The position numbers and the translations under genes are program-made. A stretch of 64,000 nt of DNA from Duganella alba (GTDB taxonomy: Bacteria; Pseudomonadota; Gammaproteobacteria; Burkholderiales; Burkholderiaceae_D). Shown here in pieces: positions 1-8,579 of this stretch (the stretch's first letter is position 1; every line of letters starts with the position of its first letter). Below the pieces are notes generated by a model. The model was not told where the DNA came from and searched no databases. It saw only the letters and a list, made by a program, of their open reading frames with translations. The stretch lies in assembly GCF_009674495.1 (NCBI RefSeq), contig NZ_WKJN01000023.1, positions 40,934 to 104,933 on the forward strand. The letters run 5' to 3'.

Positions 1-179
1 GGCACCAGGTCATACGGCACGCTCCGGCCGCCGTACTCGACCTCGCCGCTGATGCGTAGGAACACCCGGCCCTCGGCCTTGGCCAGCACGATGCCGCGCG
101 CCGTCAGACCGAGTTGACGCATCAGGTCGTCGTCTTCGGCCGGATCGCCGTCGGCAGCAGGATGGGATGGTAGTGTCAT
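1..179 (-). CDS. Hypothetical protein, N-terminal part, cut by window edge
   Basis: Reading the minus strand from the ATG at 179 gives an open frame of 59 codons to the window edge, so the 3' part is missing. The visible start is acidic (a DPAEDDD stretch at about residues 12-18). It is followed by a short segment rich in beta-type residues (VFLRISGEVEYGG). I see no signal peptide or membrane segment and do not recognise a family. It is divergent from the YigZ-type gene at 319. Codon use fits the GC-rich neighbours, so it is probably a real gene, but no function can be given. Confidence 0.55.
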   Translation of the reverse strand, partial: MTLPSHPAADGDPAEDDDLMRQLGLTARGIVLAKAEGRVFLRISGEVEYGGRSVPYDLV

Positions 180-318
180 GGGACGTGTCAGATAGGTGGA
201 CTCGGCCCGGATTATAACGCGCCGGGCAGTATGTTCCGGGTCGCCGGCGTGGCGTTCGCGTATGATTTCTGGCACCATATGCCGGTTTTATATCGCGGTA
301 TCACCAGAAATTTCCCTC

Positions 319-927
319 ATGCCCCAAACCATCGATACAGCCGTTCATCACGAACTGCTAATTAAAAAAAGCCGCTTTATTGCCTGCATCCAGCCGATGA
401 CCGATCGCGCCAGTGCGCAGAAAATCGTGGCGGAATTATGGGAACAGCATCCCGGCGCCGCCCACGTCTGCTGGGCATTATTAGCCGGCGGCCAATCCGC
501 CGCAGTCGATGACGGTGAACCGAGCGGCACCGCCGGCCGTCCCATGCTCGATGTATTACGTCACCAGGATCTGGAAGGCGTATTAGCCACCGTGGTACGT
601 TATTTCGGCGGCGTTAAATTAGGCGCCGGTGGCCTGGTGCGCGCATATACCGACAGCGTGGCGCAGGCATTATTAAAGGCCGATAAAATCGCCATTATCA
701 AGCAGCGCTTCCTGATTTGCCGCGCGCCTTATTCCATGGAAGGCCTGATCCGGCGTGAAATTGAAATCGCTGGCGCCAGCCTGAATAGTGTCCTGCACAC
801 GGATGAAGTACAGTTCGAATTCAACCTGCCCAATAATATCGCCGACGCGCTGATAACCCACCTCAGCGAATCCGGCAGCGGCCGCATCGCCTGGGTCGAT
901 CCGGACGAGGCAGCCGAAGCAAGCTGA
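319..927 (+). CDS. YigZ/IMPACT family protein (UPF0029)
   Basis: This 202-residue protein belongs to the YigZ/IMPACT family. Members have an N-terminal UPF0029 domain related to translation elongation factor folds and a C-terminal DUF1949 domain; the bacterial role is not settled. The family signature is clear at about residues 95-115 (VVRYFGGVKLGAGGLVRAYT), preceded by DDGEPSGTAG. The frame is open upstream to 196, but homology begins at the ATG at 319, so the upstream 41 codons are taken as non-coding. Codon choice here is richer in TTA and ATT than in most of the window. Confidence 0.9.
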   Translation: MPQTIDTAVHHELLIKKSRFIACIQPMTDRASAQKIVAELWEQHPGAAHVCWALLAGGQSAAVDDGEPSGTAGRPMLDVLRHQDLEGVLATVVRYFGGVKLGAGGLVRAYTDSVAQALLKADKIAIIKQRFLICRAPYSMEGLIRREIEIAGASLNSVLHTDEVQFEFNLPNNIADALITHLSESGSGRIAWVDPDEAAEAS

Positions 928-944
928 TTTTTGGTGTTTTCGTG

Positions 945-2102
945 CTAATTTCTGGCACGCGCTCCCAGCCATGTCAATCTGTGCCACACGGTTTCAAGCG
1001 GTCCCTGCGGGTGATGCGCCAGCCACCACACGCTGAACTGCCGCTGCAGCACCGCCAGCGTGACGCCAATCGCCAAGGCGAAGCTGGCGCCGGTGTATTG
1101 ATACATGCCGAGTCCAAAGCCATAATAAATCGTTGTGCCGACGATCGACTGGATAACATAGCTGGTTAAACTCATCCGCCCCAATGGCGAAAACACCGAC
1201 AGCCAGCGCTGCGAATAAAACAGCAGCACAAATACCGATACCAGCACCACCATAAACGCCACATTCGACCACGAAGTAATAATCACCAGCAGCGGTCGAC
1301 TGACAGCTTCGCCCAGCCCCATTATTTCTGGCCAGGTCTTCAGCATATAAAACGGAATAAAGGCCAGTACGGCACACACCAAAGCCCGGCGCCAGAATGC
1401 CTGATCTTTAAATAAGCCTTGACGACCGGCCAGCATGCCCAACATGAATAATGCTGGAATCTGGAATATCCGCCCATTTTCCCAACTCCAGCGTATCACG
1501 CCGATTTTTCCATTCGTCAGATTCCCGCTCCAAACCTGCGAGGCCGAACCATGCGCAAAATACTCATTGGCGCGGCCAAAATATGCCCACGAAGCCGGGT
1601 CAGGCAGTTTCTGATTTGGATTGGGCAAAGCCTGGAATACTTCTATCCACGCATACGGTTGAAGCAATAACACCGCCGCAATCGCCAGCACCCAGCGGTC
1701 CTTGAGACGCGCAACAGGAATCAGCGCCAATCCCAGCACGGCATAAATACTCAGAATATCGCCGTGATAAAACATGGAATTAAACACGCCAAACGCCAGC
1801 AGCAACGCCAGTCGCCAGGCGAACCGCGCGCGGAAGTCCTCTCCCCGCACTTCGCGGTTGTGGTACTGGATGTAGAACGTCACGCCAAACAGCAGCGCAA
1901 AGATCGCATACGACTTGCCGCCGAACAGGAAAAACAGGCTGTCCCAGATCAGCTTGTCCACGATCTTGAGCCAGGCCGGCAGACCCGCCGGCGAAAAATA
2001 GAAATCGAAATGCTCAATGTTATGCAGCAGCATGATCGAGACGATGGCAAAGCCACGCAGTGCATCGATCACATCCAGCCGGGAAGTATTTGTTGTTGTC
2101 AT
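945..2102 (-). CDS. DUF418 family membrane protein
   Basis: A 385-residue polytopic inner-membrane protein. It opens with RLDVIDALRGFAI, the usual start of DUF418 and related acyltransferase-3-like membrane proteins. The DUF418 hallmark GDILSIYAVLGL lies near residue 113, and a conserved C-terminal block (PLGRMSLTSYVIQS) follows. About ten hydrophobic segments are spread over the length. A GGAG ribosome-binding site precedes the ATG. It converges on the YigZ-type gene with only 17 bp between stops. The biochemical activity of DUF418 proteins is not established, so only the family is assigned. Confidence 0.88.
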   Translation of the reverse strand: MTTTNTSRLDVIDALRGFAIVSIMLLHNIEHFDFYFSPAGLPAWLKIVDKLIWDSLFFLFGGKSYAIFALLFGVTFYIQYHNREVRGEDFRARFAWRLALLLAFGVFNSMFYHGDILSIYAVLGLALIPVARLKDRWVLAIAAVLLLQPYAWIEVFQALPNPNQKLPDPASWAYFGRANEYFAHGSASQVWSGNLTNGKIGVIRWSWENGRIFQIPALFMLGMLAGRQGLFKDQAFWRRALVCAVLAFIPFYMLKTWPEIMGLGEAVSRPLLVIITSWSNVAFMVVLVSVFVLLFYSQRWLSVFSPLGRMSLTSYVIQSIVGTTIYYGFGLGMYQYTGASFALAIGVTLAVLQRQFSVWWLAHHPQGPLETVWHRLTWLGARARN

Positions 2103-2346
2103 GCGTCTCCACCCACCGTGAACAAAATGCCAAGTTTATATGGAATCGTTCCCAAACAGCGTGAATGTGGTTTAACGGCTGCATAAACGCCAATTAAATT
2201 GCCACACGGGAATTTTGCGCGTATATTGGTGACTATTCAACGCACTATTGGTCGCCTAACTTCCTGCGATCGCCTTCCCTCTCCGGCCTTATTCCCGCCA
2301 ACGTTCCGCACGGAACGCGAGTCATCTTCGACGAACGGAATACATC

Positions 2347-4002
2347 ATGGAAATCAAGAACCTCAAGGTCGGCAGCCGCCTGGCGCTGGGATTTGGCGCG
2401 GTGTTGCTGATGCTGGCGATTATGAGCGGCCTGAGCATCTATAGCCTGGGCCAGCTGGCCAATAATACCGACGACATCGTCACCGTCAGCTATCCGAAGG
2501 TGCTGCAGGCGCAGTTGATCATGAACCACAACAACAAGATCGCCCGCTCGCTGCGCAACGCGCTGCTGATCCGCGACGAGAAAAAGGCCGCCAAGGAAAT
2601 GGCGGTGGTGGCGGACAAGCGCAAAGAGATCGACGAAGCGATGGTCAAGCTGGACGGCATGGTCAAGTCCGGCAAGGGCCGCGACCTGTTCATGGCCGTG
2701 CAAGCGGCGAACGCGCCGTTCAACGCCTCGCTGGACGACGTGCTGCGCCTGCGCCGCGAAGGCAATGTCGATGGCGCCGTCGATGAAATGCTGGGCAAGA
2801 TGCGCGCCCTGCAACTGACCTACATGGACGCCATCGACGCGCTGATCGCGCACCAGAGCGCCAACATGGAAAACGCGCGCCTGGACGCGGAAAACACTTT
2901 CACGCAATCACGCAACCTGGCGATCGCGCTGGGCCTGGTGTCGCTGGCGCTGGGCGCGGCCCTGGCCTGGCTGATTTCGCGCCAGCTGCTGCGCCAACTG
3001 GGCGGCGAGCCGACCGACGTCGCCAGCATCGCCGGCCAGATCGCCAGCGGCGACCTGGCGGTGCCGATCACCCTGCGCGGCGGCGACCAGACCAGCCTGC
3101 TGTTTGCGATCCAGGGCATGCGCGACAGCCTGGCGGACATCGTCGGGCAAGTGCGCAGCGGCGCCGACTCCATCGTCACGGCCGCGACCGAAATCGCCTC
3201 GGGCAATATGGACCTGTCCTCGCGCACCGAGCAGCAAGCCGGCTCGCTGGAAGAAACCGCCTCGTCGATGGAAGAACTGACCGCCACCGTCAAGCAGAAC
3301 ACCGAAAACACCCGCCAGGCCAACATGCTGGCGCGCAGCGCCTCGGACATCGCCGTGCAAGGCGGCGTGGTGGTGGCGGACGTGGTGCACACCATGGAAG
3401 CGATCAACGAATCGGCGAAGAAAATCGTCGACATCATCAGCGTCATTGACGGTATCGCCTTCCAGACCAATATCCTCGCGCTGAACGCGGCGGTGGAAGC
3501 GGCCCGCGCCGGCGAACAAGGCCGCGGCTTTGCCGTGGTGGCGCAGGAAGTGCGGGTACTGGCGCACCGTTCGGCCTCGGCGGCCAAGGAAATCAAGGCG
3601 CTGATCGACGACTCCGTCAGCAAGGTCGGCGCCGGCACCCAGCTGGTCGGCGAAGCCGGCGCAACGATGGAAAAAATCGTCGCCGCCGTGCAATCGGTCA
3701 CCGCCATCATGGGCGAGATCAGCACCGCCAACAACGAACAGGAAGCCGGCATCGAGCAGATCAACCACGCGATTGCCGAGATGGACACCGTCACGCAGCA
3801 AAACGCCGCGCTGGTCGAAGAAGCCGCCGCAGCAGCCGAAGCGCAGCAAGACCAGGCGAATCAGCTGGTGCAGCTGGTAGGCGTCTTCAAACTCGCCTCC
3901 GACACCAGCCACCCAGCCATCGCCGCCCCGGTCAGCCAGCGCAAGCCGCAGCGCCTGGCGCTGGTCGCACCACGCCACGCCCCCCACCTCGCCGCCGCAT
4001 AA
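2347..4002 (+). CDS. Methyl-accepting chemotaxis protein
   Basis: A 551-residue transmembrane chemoreceptor. TM1 is at about residues 10-32, a helical periplasmic ligand domain at 33-188, TM2 at about 190-212 and HAMP at about 213-265. A long cytoplasmic signalling coiled coil follows, with the conserved tip IAFQTNILALNAAVEAARAG near residue 370. Members of this family pass ligand occupancy to CheA/CheW. The C-terminal tail ends in an Ala/His-rich stretch and has no CheR-binding pentapeptide. No CheA for it lies in the immediate neighbourhood. It converges on a second receptor, and the two stop codons are separated only by a palindrome. Confidence 0.95.
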   Translation: MEIKNLKVGSRLALGFGAVLLMLAIMSGLSIYSLGQLANNTDDIVTVSYPKVLQAQLIMNHNNKIARSLRNALLIRDEKKAAKEMAVVADKRKEIDEAMVKLDGMVKSGKGRDLFMAVQAANAPFNASLDDVLRLRREGNVDGAVDEMLGKMRALQLTYMDAIDALIAHQSANMENARLDAENTFTQSRNLAIALGLVSLALGAALAWLISRQLLRQLGGEPTDVASIAGQIASGDLAVPITLRGGDQTSLLFAIQGMRDSLADIVGQVRSGADSIVTAATEIASGNMDLSSRTEQQAGSLEETASSMEELTATVKQNTENTRQANMLARSASDIAVQGGVVVADVVHTMEAINESAKKIVDIISVIDGIAFQTNILALNAAVEAARAGEQGRGFAVVAQEVRVLAHRSASAAKEIKALIDDSVSKVGAGTQLVGEAGATMEKIVAAVQSVTAIMGEISTANNEQEAGIEQINHAIAEMDTVTQQNAALVEEAAAAAEAQQDQANQLVQLVGVFKLASDTSHPAIAAPVSQRKPQRLALVAPRHAPHLAAA

Positions 4003-4066
4003 TCCGGGGTCAGGTCCCCCAATTCAGCATGAGCTCGTGTAGAAATGGGGGACCTGACCCCGGATT
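4001..4066. repeat. Long palindrome, CCGGGGTCAG family, copy 1
   Basis: Perfect 21-bp arms at 4001-4021 and 4046-4066 enclose a 24-nt loop. The outer tip reads CCGGGGTCAG inward from each end. The repeat shares bases with the stop codons of both convergent chemoreceptor genes (4000-4002 and 4066-4068). The right side (GTGTAGAAATGGGGGACC, 4037-4054) matches the right arm of copy 2 with one mismatch, whereas the left arm diverges after 21 bp. There is no U-tract, so it is not a textbook terminator, though it could fold and act as one in both directions. Confidence 0.9.
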
Positions 4067-5607
4067 TAGGTGAGGCGGAATACTTTGACTGCTTCCGCCA
4101 GCCGGCCGGCCTGCTCTTGCAGCGCGCCGGCGGCGGCGGCGGCTTGTTCCACTAGTGCGGCGTTCTGCTGCGTGGCGCTGTCGATGGTGCCGATGGCCTG
4201 GTTGACTTGGTCGATGCCCATTTCCTGCTCGCGGCTGGCGGCGGCGATTTCGCCGACGATGGCCGTCACGCGCTGGATGCTGGTGACGATTTCTTCCATC
4301 GTCCCGCCGGCCTGGCCAACCAGCGCGCTGCCCTCGCCCACCTGCGCGGCGGAGGCTTCGATCAGTTGCCGCACTTCCTTGGCCGCCGCGTCCGAGCGAT
4401 GGGCCAGGCTGCGTACTTCGGATGCCACCACCGCAAAGCCGCGGCCTTGTTCGCCGGCACGCGCGGCTTCCACCGCCGCGTTCAGGGCCAGGATGTTGGT
4501 CTGGAACGCAATCCCTTCTATCACCGCGATGATGTCGACAATTTTCTGCGACGAGGCGTTGATGCCGCCCATGGTCGCCACCACTTGCGTCATCACTTCG
4601 CCGCCGCGCGTGGCCACCTGCGCCGCCGACGAGGCCAATTGGTTGGCCTCGCCCGCGTTCGCGGAGTTCTGGCGCACGGCCGAGGTCATCTCTTCCATCG
4701 ATGACGCGGTCTCTTCCAATGAACTGGCCTGCGATTCCGTGCGCGATGACAGGTCCAGGTTGCCCGCCGCGATTTCGCCCGACGCCAGCGCGATCGCATC
4801 CGTTCCGGTCCTCACCTGGCTGACAATACCATGCAGGCTGCCATTCATCTCGCGCAAGGCGCGCTTGAGGCGGCCGGTTTCGGTGACGTCTTCATCCTCC
4901 ACCGCAATCTGCGACGACAGGTCGCCATGCGCCACGCGCGATGCAAAGCCGACGGCCTCGTCCAGCGGACGCAGGATGGAGCGCGAAATCATCTGCCCCA
5001 CCACCAGCGACACCACCACCGCCAGCACGCCGAAACCAATAATGTGGATGCGCGACTTGACCACCGCCTCATCGCCCACTTCCTTGGTCGATGCCGAGTT
5101 CTTCTCGATCAGATCGCTCAGCGCCGCCATGCTCTTTTCCAGCACGCGGAACGTATCCATAAACGCCGGAAACTTCGCCTGCGCGGCCGGTGGATTACTC
5201 AGCGATAGCTCCACCATTTCCTCGGCGCTTTTCAGGTAGCGCTCGACATCGGGCCGCACCTGCTCCATGGCGCGATGGACTTCGGCGTCGGTGGCGGCCG
5301 CGTCCATTTCCTTGATCAGCTTGCGGAACAGCGCGATGTGTTCGGTCGTATCCTGGCGCACTTCCTTGATCTCGGCCGGCTCGTTCTTCTCCGCCGCCAG
5401 GCGGGCGGCCAGCACGTCGGCGCGCAGGGCATCGTGGGCCTGGTCGGCTTGCAGCTGGTCCTTCATCGCCGAACTGTTGGTGCTGATCGCATCCATCGAC
5501 GCATCCAGCACATGCACCGCGTAGTAGCCGACGCCGCCCACCAGGCCGACAAACACCAGCGTCAACAGGTTAATCAGTAACAGGCGCTGCTTGATCGTCA
5601 ATCGCAT
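4066..5607 (-). CDS. Methyl-accepting chemotaxis protein
   Basis: A 513-residue chemoreceptor. TM1 is at about residues 10-30 and the periplasmic four-helix-type region at 31-187. TM2 is at about 189-209, followed by HAMP and a signalling domain with the tip IAFQTNILALNAAVEAARAG near residue 363. The tail stops shortly after the coiled coil and has no CheR-tether pentapeptide. An AGGAG site lies just ahead of the ATG. It follows a transporter-like outer-membrane gene on the same strand with 12 bp between them, so the two are probably cotranscribed. That pairing may link the sensed ligand to something crossing the outer membrane (inference). Confidence 0.94.
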   Translation of the reverse strand: MRLTIKQRLLLINLLTLVFVGLVGGVGYYAVHVLDASMDAISTNSSAMKDQLQADQAHDALRADVLAARLAAEKNEPAEIKEVRQDTTEHIALFRKLIKEMDAAATDAEVHRAMEQVRPDVERYLKSAEEMVELSLSNPPAAQAKFPAFMDTFRVLEKSMAALSDLIEKNSASTKEVGDEAVVKSRIHIIGFGVLAVVVSLVVGQMISRSILRPLDEAVGFASRVAHGDLSSQIAVEDEDVTETGRLKRALREMNGSLHGIVSQVRTGTDAIALASGEIAAGNLDLSSRTESQASSLEETASSMEEMTSAVRQNSANAGEANQLASSAAQVATRGGEVMTQVVATMGGINASSQKIVDIIAVIEGIAFQTNILALNAAVEAARAGEQGRGFAVVASEVRSLAHRSDAAAKEVRQLIEASAAQVGEGSALVGQAGGTMEEIVTSIQRVTAIVGEIAAASREQEMGIDQVNQAIGTIDSATQQNAALVEQAAAAAGALQEQAGRLAEAVKVFRLT

Positions 5608-5619
5608 GAAGTCTCCTGC

Positions 5620-6411
5620 TTAGAATTTGATGGACAGGCCGGCGGTCCAGCTCCAGTCCGGCGTGTTTTTGTTGAGGCCGCGCGACAGGGCGGTGTCGAT
5701 CTGCATCAGGTCGGTCAGCAGGTAGGAGATGCCGACATCGAAGGTGGTCTGCGAGCCGCCGTGGCGGCCGCGCGCGATCTGCGGCGCCGAATATTCGACA
5801 AACACGCGGCTGCGCTCGCTCAACTCCTTGCCCAGCACGATGCCAAAGATGCCGCTGGTGTAGCGCTCGCCATTGTCGTCATGCTGCCAGGCGATGCCGG
5901 GCATGACGCCAAGGCCGAAGTCGTCCGGCAAGTCCCATTCGGCGGCCAGGCGCAGCGAGCCGCCCTTGCCCTTGGCGCGGAAGGCGCTGGAGCCGCTGTC
6001 GAGGTCGACGTGGGCCAGCACGCCCATCGACGGCCGCGCGCCTTGCGCATCGGCCACATGCCATTTCACGCCGAGCGAGACGTCGGCGTAGCCGTTTTCG
6101 GTGGTGCGCGTGCCGGCGCCGAGGTCGTCGGTGACGACGCGCATGCGGCCGTCGGTTTCAATGCGGGCTTCGACCGTATCGCTGATGCCGAAGCGCAGCA
6201 AGGTCGGCGTGGAGTAGCTGCGTTCCTTGATGCCGTTGGCCTGGTTGCGGTCCAGCGCGACGCTGGTCTCGATCTGGAAGCGGCCGGCGCCGACCACGTT
6301 GCTCGATTCGACAAAGTCGGGACGGTCGGTGGCGATCTGGTCTTTTTCTTCGCCGGCCTGGGCCAGCAGGGGCAATCCCAGCAGCAGTGCGACAATTGTT
6401 TTAATAGGCAT
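5620..6411 (-). CDS. Outer-membrane transporter-like protein (phenol-degradation MetA/transporter type)
   Basis: A 263-residue protein with a cleavable-looking signal peptide (MPIKTIVALLLGLPLLAQAG) followed by the family start TDRPDFVESSNVVGAGRFQIE-type segment. Alternating polar/apolar strands run to a C-terminal Phe (SIKF), typical of an outer-membrane beta barrel. It resembles the transporter / 'MetA-pathway of phenol degradation' family, whose substrates are mostly unknown. A GGAG ribosome-binding site precedes the ATG. It is the first gene of a likely two-gene unit with the chemoreceptor that follows. Substrate cannot be told from the sequence. Confidence 0.75.
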   Translation of the reverse strand: MPIKTIVALLLGLPLLAQAGEEKDQIATDRPDFVESSNVVGAGRFQIETSVALDRNQANGIKERSYSTPTLLRFGISDTVEARIETDGRMRVVTDDLGAGTRTTENGYADVSLGVKWHVADAQGARPSMGVLAHVDLDSGSSAFRAKGKGGSLRLAAEWDLPDDFGLGVMPGIAWQHDDNGERYTSGIFGIVLGKELSERSRVFVEYSAPQIARGRHGGSQTTFDVGISYLLTDLMQIDTALSRGLNKNTPDWSWTAGLSIKF

Positions 6412-6508
6412 GTCTCCACCATCACGGAAGCAACTGTGGACACCACCCTATCACATTGGTATAACTCAATTGTTGGTAATTTCCCACATCAAGTTCTGAT
6501 GGCCAGCT

Positions 6509-6522
6509 GTCCGGTTACGGAC
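6509..6522. promoter_or_regulatory. Candidate upstream activator site (dyad)
   Basis: GTCCG-GTTA-CGGAC is a perfect 5-bp dyad about 100 bp upstream of the -24 element of the sigma-54 promoter. That is a normal distance for an enhancer bound by an NtrC-type regulator, and the operon encodes one. The assignment is inferred from position and symmetry only. Confidence 0.5.
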
Positions 6523-6620
6523 GGTGGTGGGCGGAGGCGGGCAATGGGGCGAGCCGGGTGGCGGCGGTCATTTCAGCTTAGCGCCTTGATTTACCTGGCT
6601 TTGTCCTTTTATCAAGCATG

Positions 6621-6636
6621 TGGCACGGGGCTTGCA
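6621..6636 (+). promoter_or_regulatory. Sigma-54 promoter of the adaptor-ABC-two-component operon
   Basis: TGGCACG-N4-TTGCA matches the RpoN -24/-12 consensus exactly, with the GG and GC dinucleotides correctly spaced. The fourth gene after the adaptor encodes an NtrC-type sigma-54 activator. The expected transcription start, about 12 nt past the -12 GC, falls at about 6646-6648, on the adaptor's ATG. Confidence 0.85.
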
Positions 6637-6647
6637 CTAGGACGGGC

Positions 6648-7895
6648 ATGGATACCATCATCACTCCCGACATCATCGCCCGCCGCAAGCGCAAGACCTT
6701 GCTGGTGGTCGCCGCCCTGCTCGCTTCGTTGAGCGTCGCCGCGTGGGCCATCAACCGCGCCGTCAGCCCCAGCGTGGGTGTGGACGACGTCAGCATCGCC
6801 ACGGTCCGCCTCGGCAATATCGCCAACACCATCAACGCTTCCGGCATCGTGATTCCGGTGCATGAGGAACTGGTGTCGAGTCCGATCCAGACGCGCGTCG
6901 CCAAGGTTCACGCCAAGCTGGGCCAGGAGGTGCAGGCCGGCGAGCTGCTGCTGGAACTCGACAGCCGCACCATCCTGCTGGCCATCGACTCGCTCAAGGA
7001 ACAGCTGGCGCAACAGGAAAACCGCATCGTCGCGCTGACCTTGGAGATGGAGCAGAAACGCAAGCAGCTCACCAGCGCCATCGAACTGCTGCAGCTCGAC
7101 CTGGAAGCCACCCGCGTCCGCCTCGGCCGCTACCAGACGCTGCGCAAGGCCGGCGGCGCCTCGGCCGAAGACTTGCTGACCGCCGAGCTGAACGTCAAGC
7201 GCAACGAGATCCAGCTACGCCAGCACCACGAACAGCTGGCCGACAACAAGCTGGTCACCAACAGCAATATCGAAGGCGCGCGGCTGCAGAAAAGCATCCT
7301 GCAAAAGCAGATGCAGGAACAGCAGCAACTGCTGGCGCAAACCCAGGTGCGCGCGCCGTTCGCCGGCATGCTGACCTGGCTGATGGCCGAGGAAGGCGCC
7401 AGCGTGGCCGTCGGTCAGCTGGTCGCCAAGGTCTCCGAGTTGAACAACTACAAGGTCGAAGCCTCGCTGTCCGACTTCCATGCGCGCGCGCTCAACGCCG
7501 GCCAGAAGGTGCTGGTCGAACAGGGCAACGTCAAGCTCCACGGCGAAGTGCAGACCGTGCTGCCGGAAATCCAGAACGGCACCGTCAAGCTGCTGATCAC
7601 GCTGGCCGAGCCGCACCACGCCATGCTGCGCAACAAGCTGCGGGTGGAAGTCAACATCGTCACCGAGCAGAAACAGAACGCCCTGCTGGCCGACAGCGGC
7701 CCCGCCTTCAACGGCCGCGGCCCGCAGGACATCTTCGTGGTGCGCGACGGCGTCGCCCGCAAGACCACGCTCAACATCGGCGCCAGCGATGGCAAGGCCG
7801 TCGAAATCCTTTCCGGTGCGCGCGCCGGAGACCGTCTCATCATTTCAGATACCAGCCGCTACAAGGACCGCGACAGCGTCCGCGTGGCCCAATAA
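6648..7895 (+). CDS. HlyD-type membrane-fusion (periplasmic adaptor) protein
   Basis: A 415-residue adaptor for an ABC exporter. A short cytoplasmic head is followed by one membrane anchor (about residues 19-38). Then come a biotinyl-lipoyl-like half near 60-95 (VHAKLGQEVQAGELLLELD), a long coiled-coil hairpin at about 96-215, and the second lipoyl half with beta barrel (VRAPFAGMLTWLMAEEGASV). The frame is open from 6618, but the ATG at 6648 has an AGGACG site in the right place. It is the first gene behind the sigma-54 promoter and is followed by the ATPase after 12 bp. It should bridge the inner-membrane permeases to the periplasm or an outer-membrane channel; none is encoded here. Confidence 0.9.
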   Translation: MDTIITPDIIARRKRKTLLVVAALLASLSVAAWAINRAVSPSVGVDDVSIATVRLGNIANTINASGIVIPVHEELVSSPIQTRVAKVHAKLGQEVQAGELLLELDSRTILLAIDSLKEQLAQQENRIVALTLEMEQKRKQLTSAIELLQLDLEATRVRLGRYQTLRKAGGASAEDLLTAELNVKRNEIQLRQHHEQLADNKLVTNSNIEGARLQKSILQKQMQEQQQLLAQTQVRAPFAGMLTWLMAEEGASVAVGQLVAKVSELNNYKVEASLSDFHARALNAGQKVLVEQGNVKLHGEVQTVLPEIQNGTVKLLITLAEPHHAMLRNKLRVEVNIVTEQKQNALLADSGPAFNGRGPQDIFVVRDGVARKTTLNIGASDGKAVEILSGARAGDRLIISDTSRYKDRDSVRVAQ

Positions 7896-7907
7896 AAGGG
7901 GAAAACC

Positions 7908-8570
7908 ATGATACGCCTGAACAAAGTCAGCAAAACCTACCAGACCGACAAGGTTGAAACGCTGGCGCTGAAAGACATCGACCTGCACGTCGCCAAAGCC
8001 GAATTCGTCAGCATCATGGGCCCCAGCGGCTGCGGCAAGAGCACGCTGCTGAACCTGATCGGCCTGCTCGACAAGCCCGGCAGCGGCGCCATCGAGGTGG
8101 CCGGCACGCCGGTGGCCTCGTACAAGGACAAGCATGTGGCCAAGCTGCGCAACGCCACTTTCGGCTTCATCTTCCAGAGCTTCCACCTGATTAACGACCT
8201 GCGCGTGATCGACAACGTCGAGCTGCCGCTGCTGTACCGTCCGATGTCGGCCAAGAAGCGCCAGCGCCTGGCGCGCGAGGCGCTGGAAAAAGTCGGTCTC
8301 GGCGCGCGCATGGACCACTATCCGAACCAGTTGTCCGGCGGCCAGCAGCAGCGCGTGGCGATCGCCCGCGCGATTGTCGGCCAGCCGCAGGTGCTGCTGG
8401 CCGACGAGCCGACCGGCAACTTGGACAGCAAGATGGGCCAGGAAGTGATGGACATCCTGCTCAAGCTGCACAGCGAAGGCACGACCGTGGTCATGGTCAC
8501 CCACAACGAGCAGGAGGCCAGGATGGCCTCGCGCATCGTGCGCGTGTTCGACGGCCAGCTGGTCGCCTAA
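7908..8570 (+). CDS. ABC transporter ATP-binding protein (MacB/LolD type)
   Basis: A 220-residue nucleotide-binding subunit. Walker A is GPSGCGKST at residues 38-46, the Q-loop is in the FIFQSFHL segment, the signature is LSGGQQQR near 142, Walker B is LLADEPTGNLDS near 163, and the switch His is in VTHN. This is the MacB/LolD/FtsE class, which powers mechanotransmission through FtsX-type permeases rather than import. It sits between the adaptor and two permeases and has a GGGGAA site upstream. The expected role is ATP-driven export or extrusion of a peptide, lipid or antibiotic; the substrate is unknown. Confidence 0.93.
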   Translation: MIRLNKVSKTYQTDKVETLALKDIDLHVAKAEFVSIMGPSGCGKSTLLNLIGLLDKPGSGAIEVAGTPVASYKDKHVAKLRNATFGFIFQSFHLINDLRVIDNVELPLLYRPMSAKKRQRLAREALEKVGLGARMDHYPNQLSGGQQQRVAIARAIVGQPQVLLADEPTGNLDSKMGQEVMDILLKLHSEGTTVVMVTHNEQEARMASRIVRVFDGQLVA

Positions 8571-8579
8571 GGAGCGCAT

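Noticed and set aside
251..264. TGGCACCATATGCC as a second sigma-54 promoter before the YigZ-type gene
   Set aside because: Spacing to the TGC is too short and the -12 TTGC is not present.
196..318. N-terminal extension of the YigZ-type protein
   Set aside because: The extra 41 residues are Arg/Ser-rich without family match; family similarity starts at the ATG at 319.
4001..4066. The convergent-gap palindromes as ordinary rho-independent terminators
   Set aside because: Stems are far longer than needed and no U-tract follows on either strand; they also share a fixed tip sequence, which plain terminators do not.
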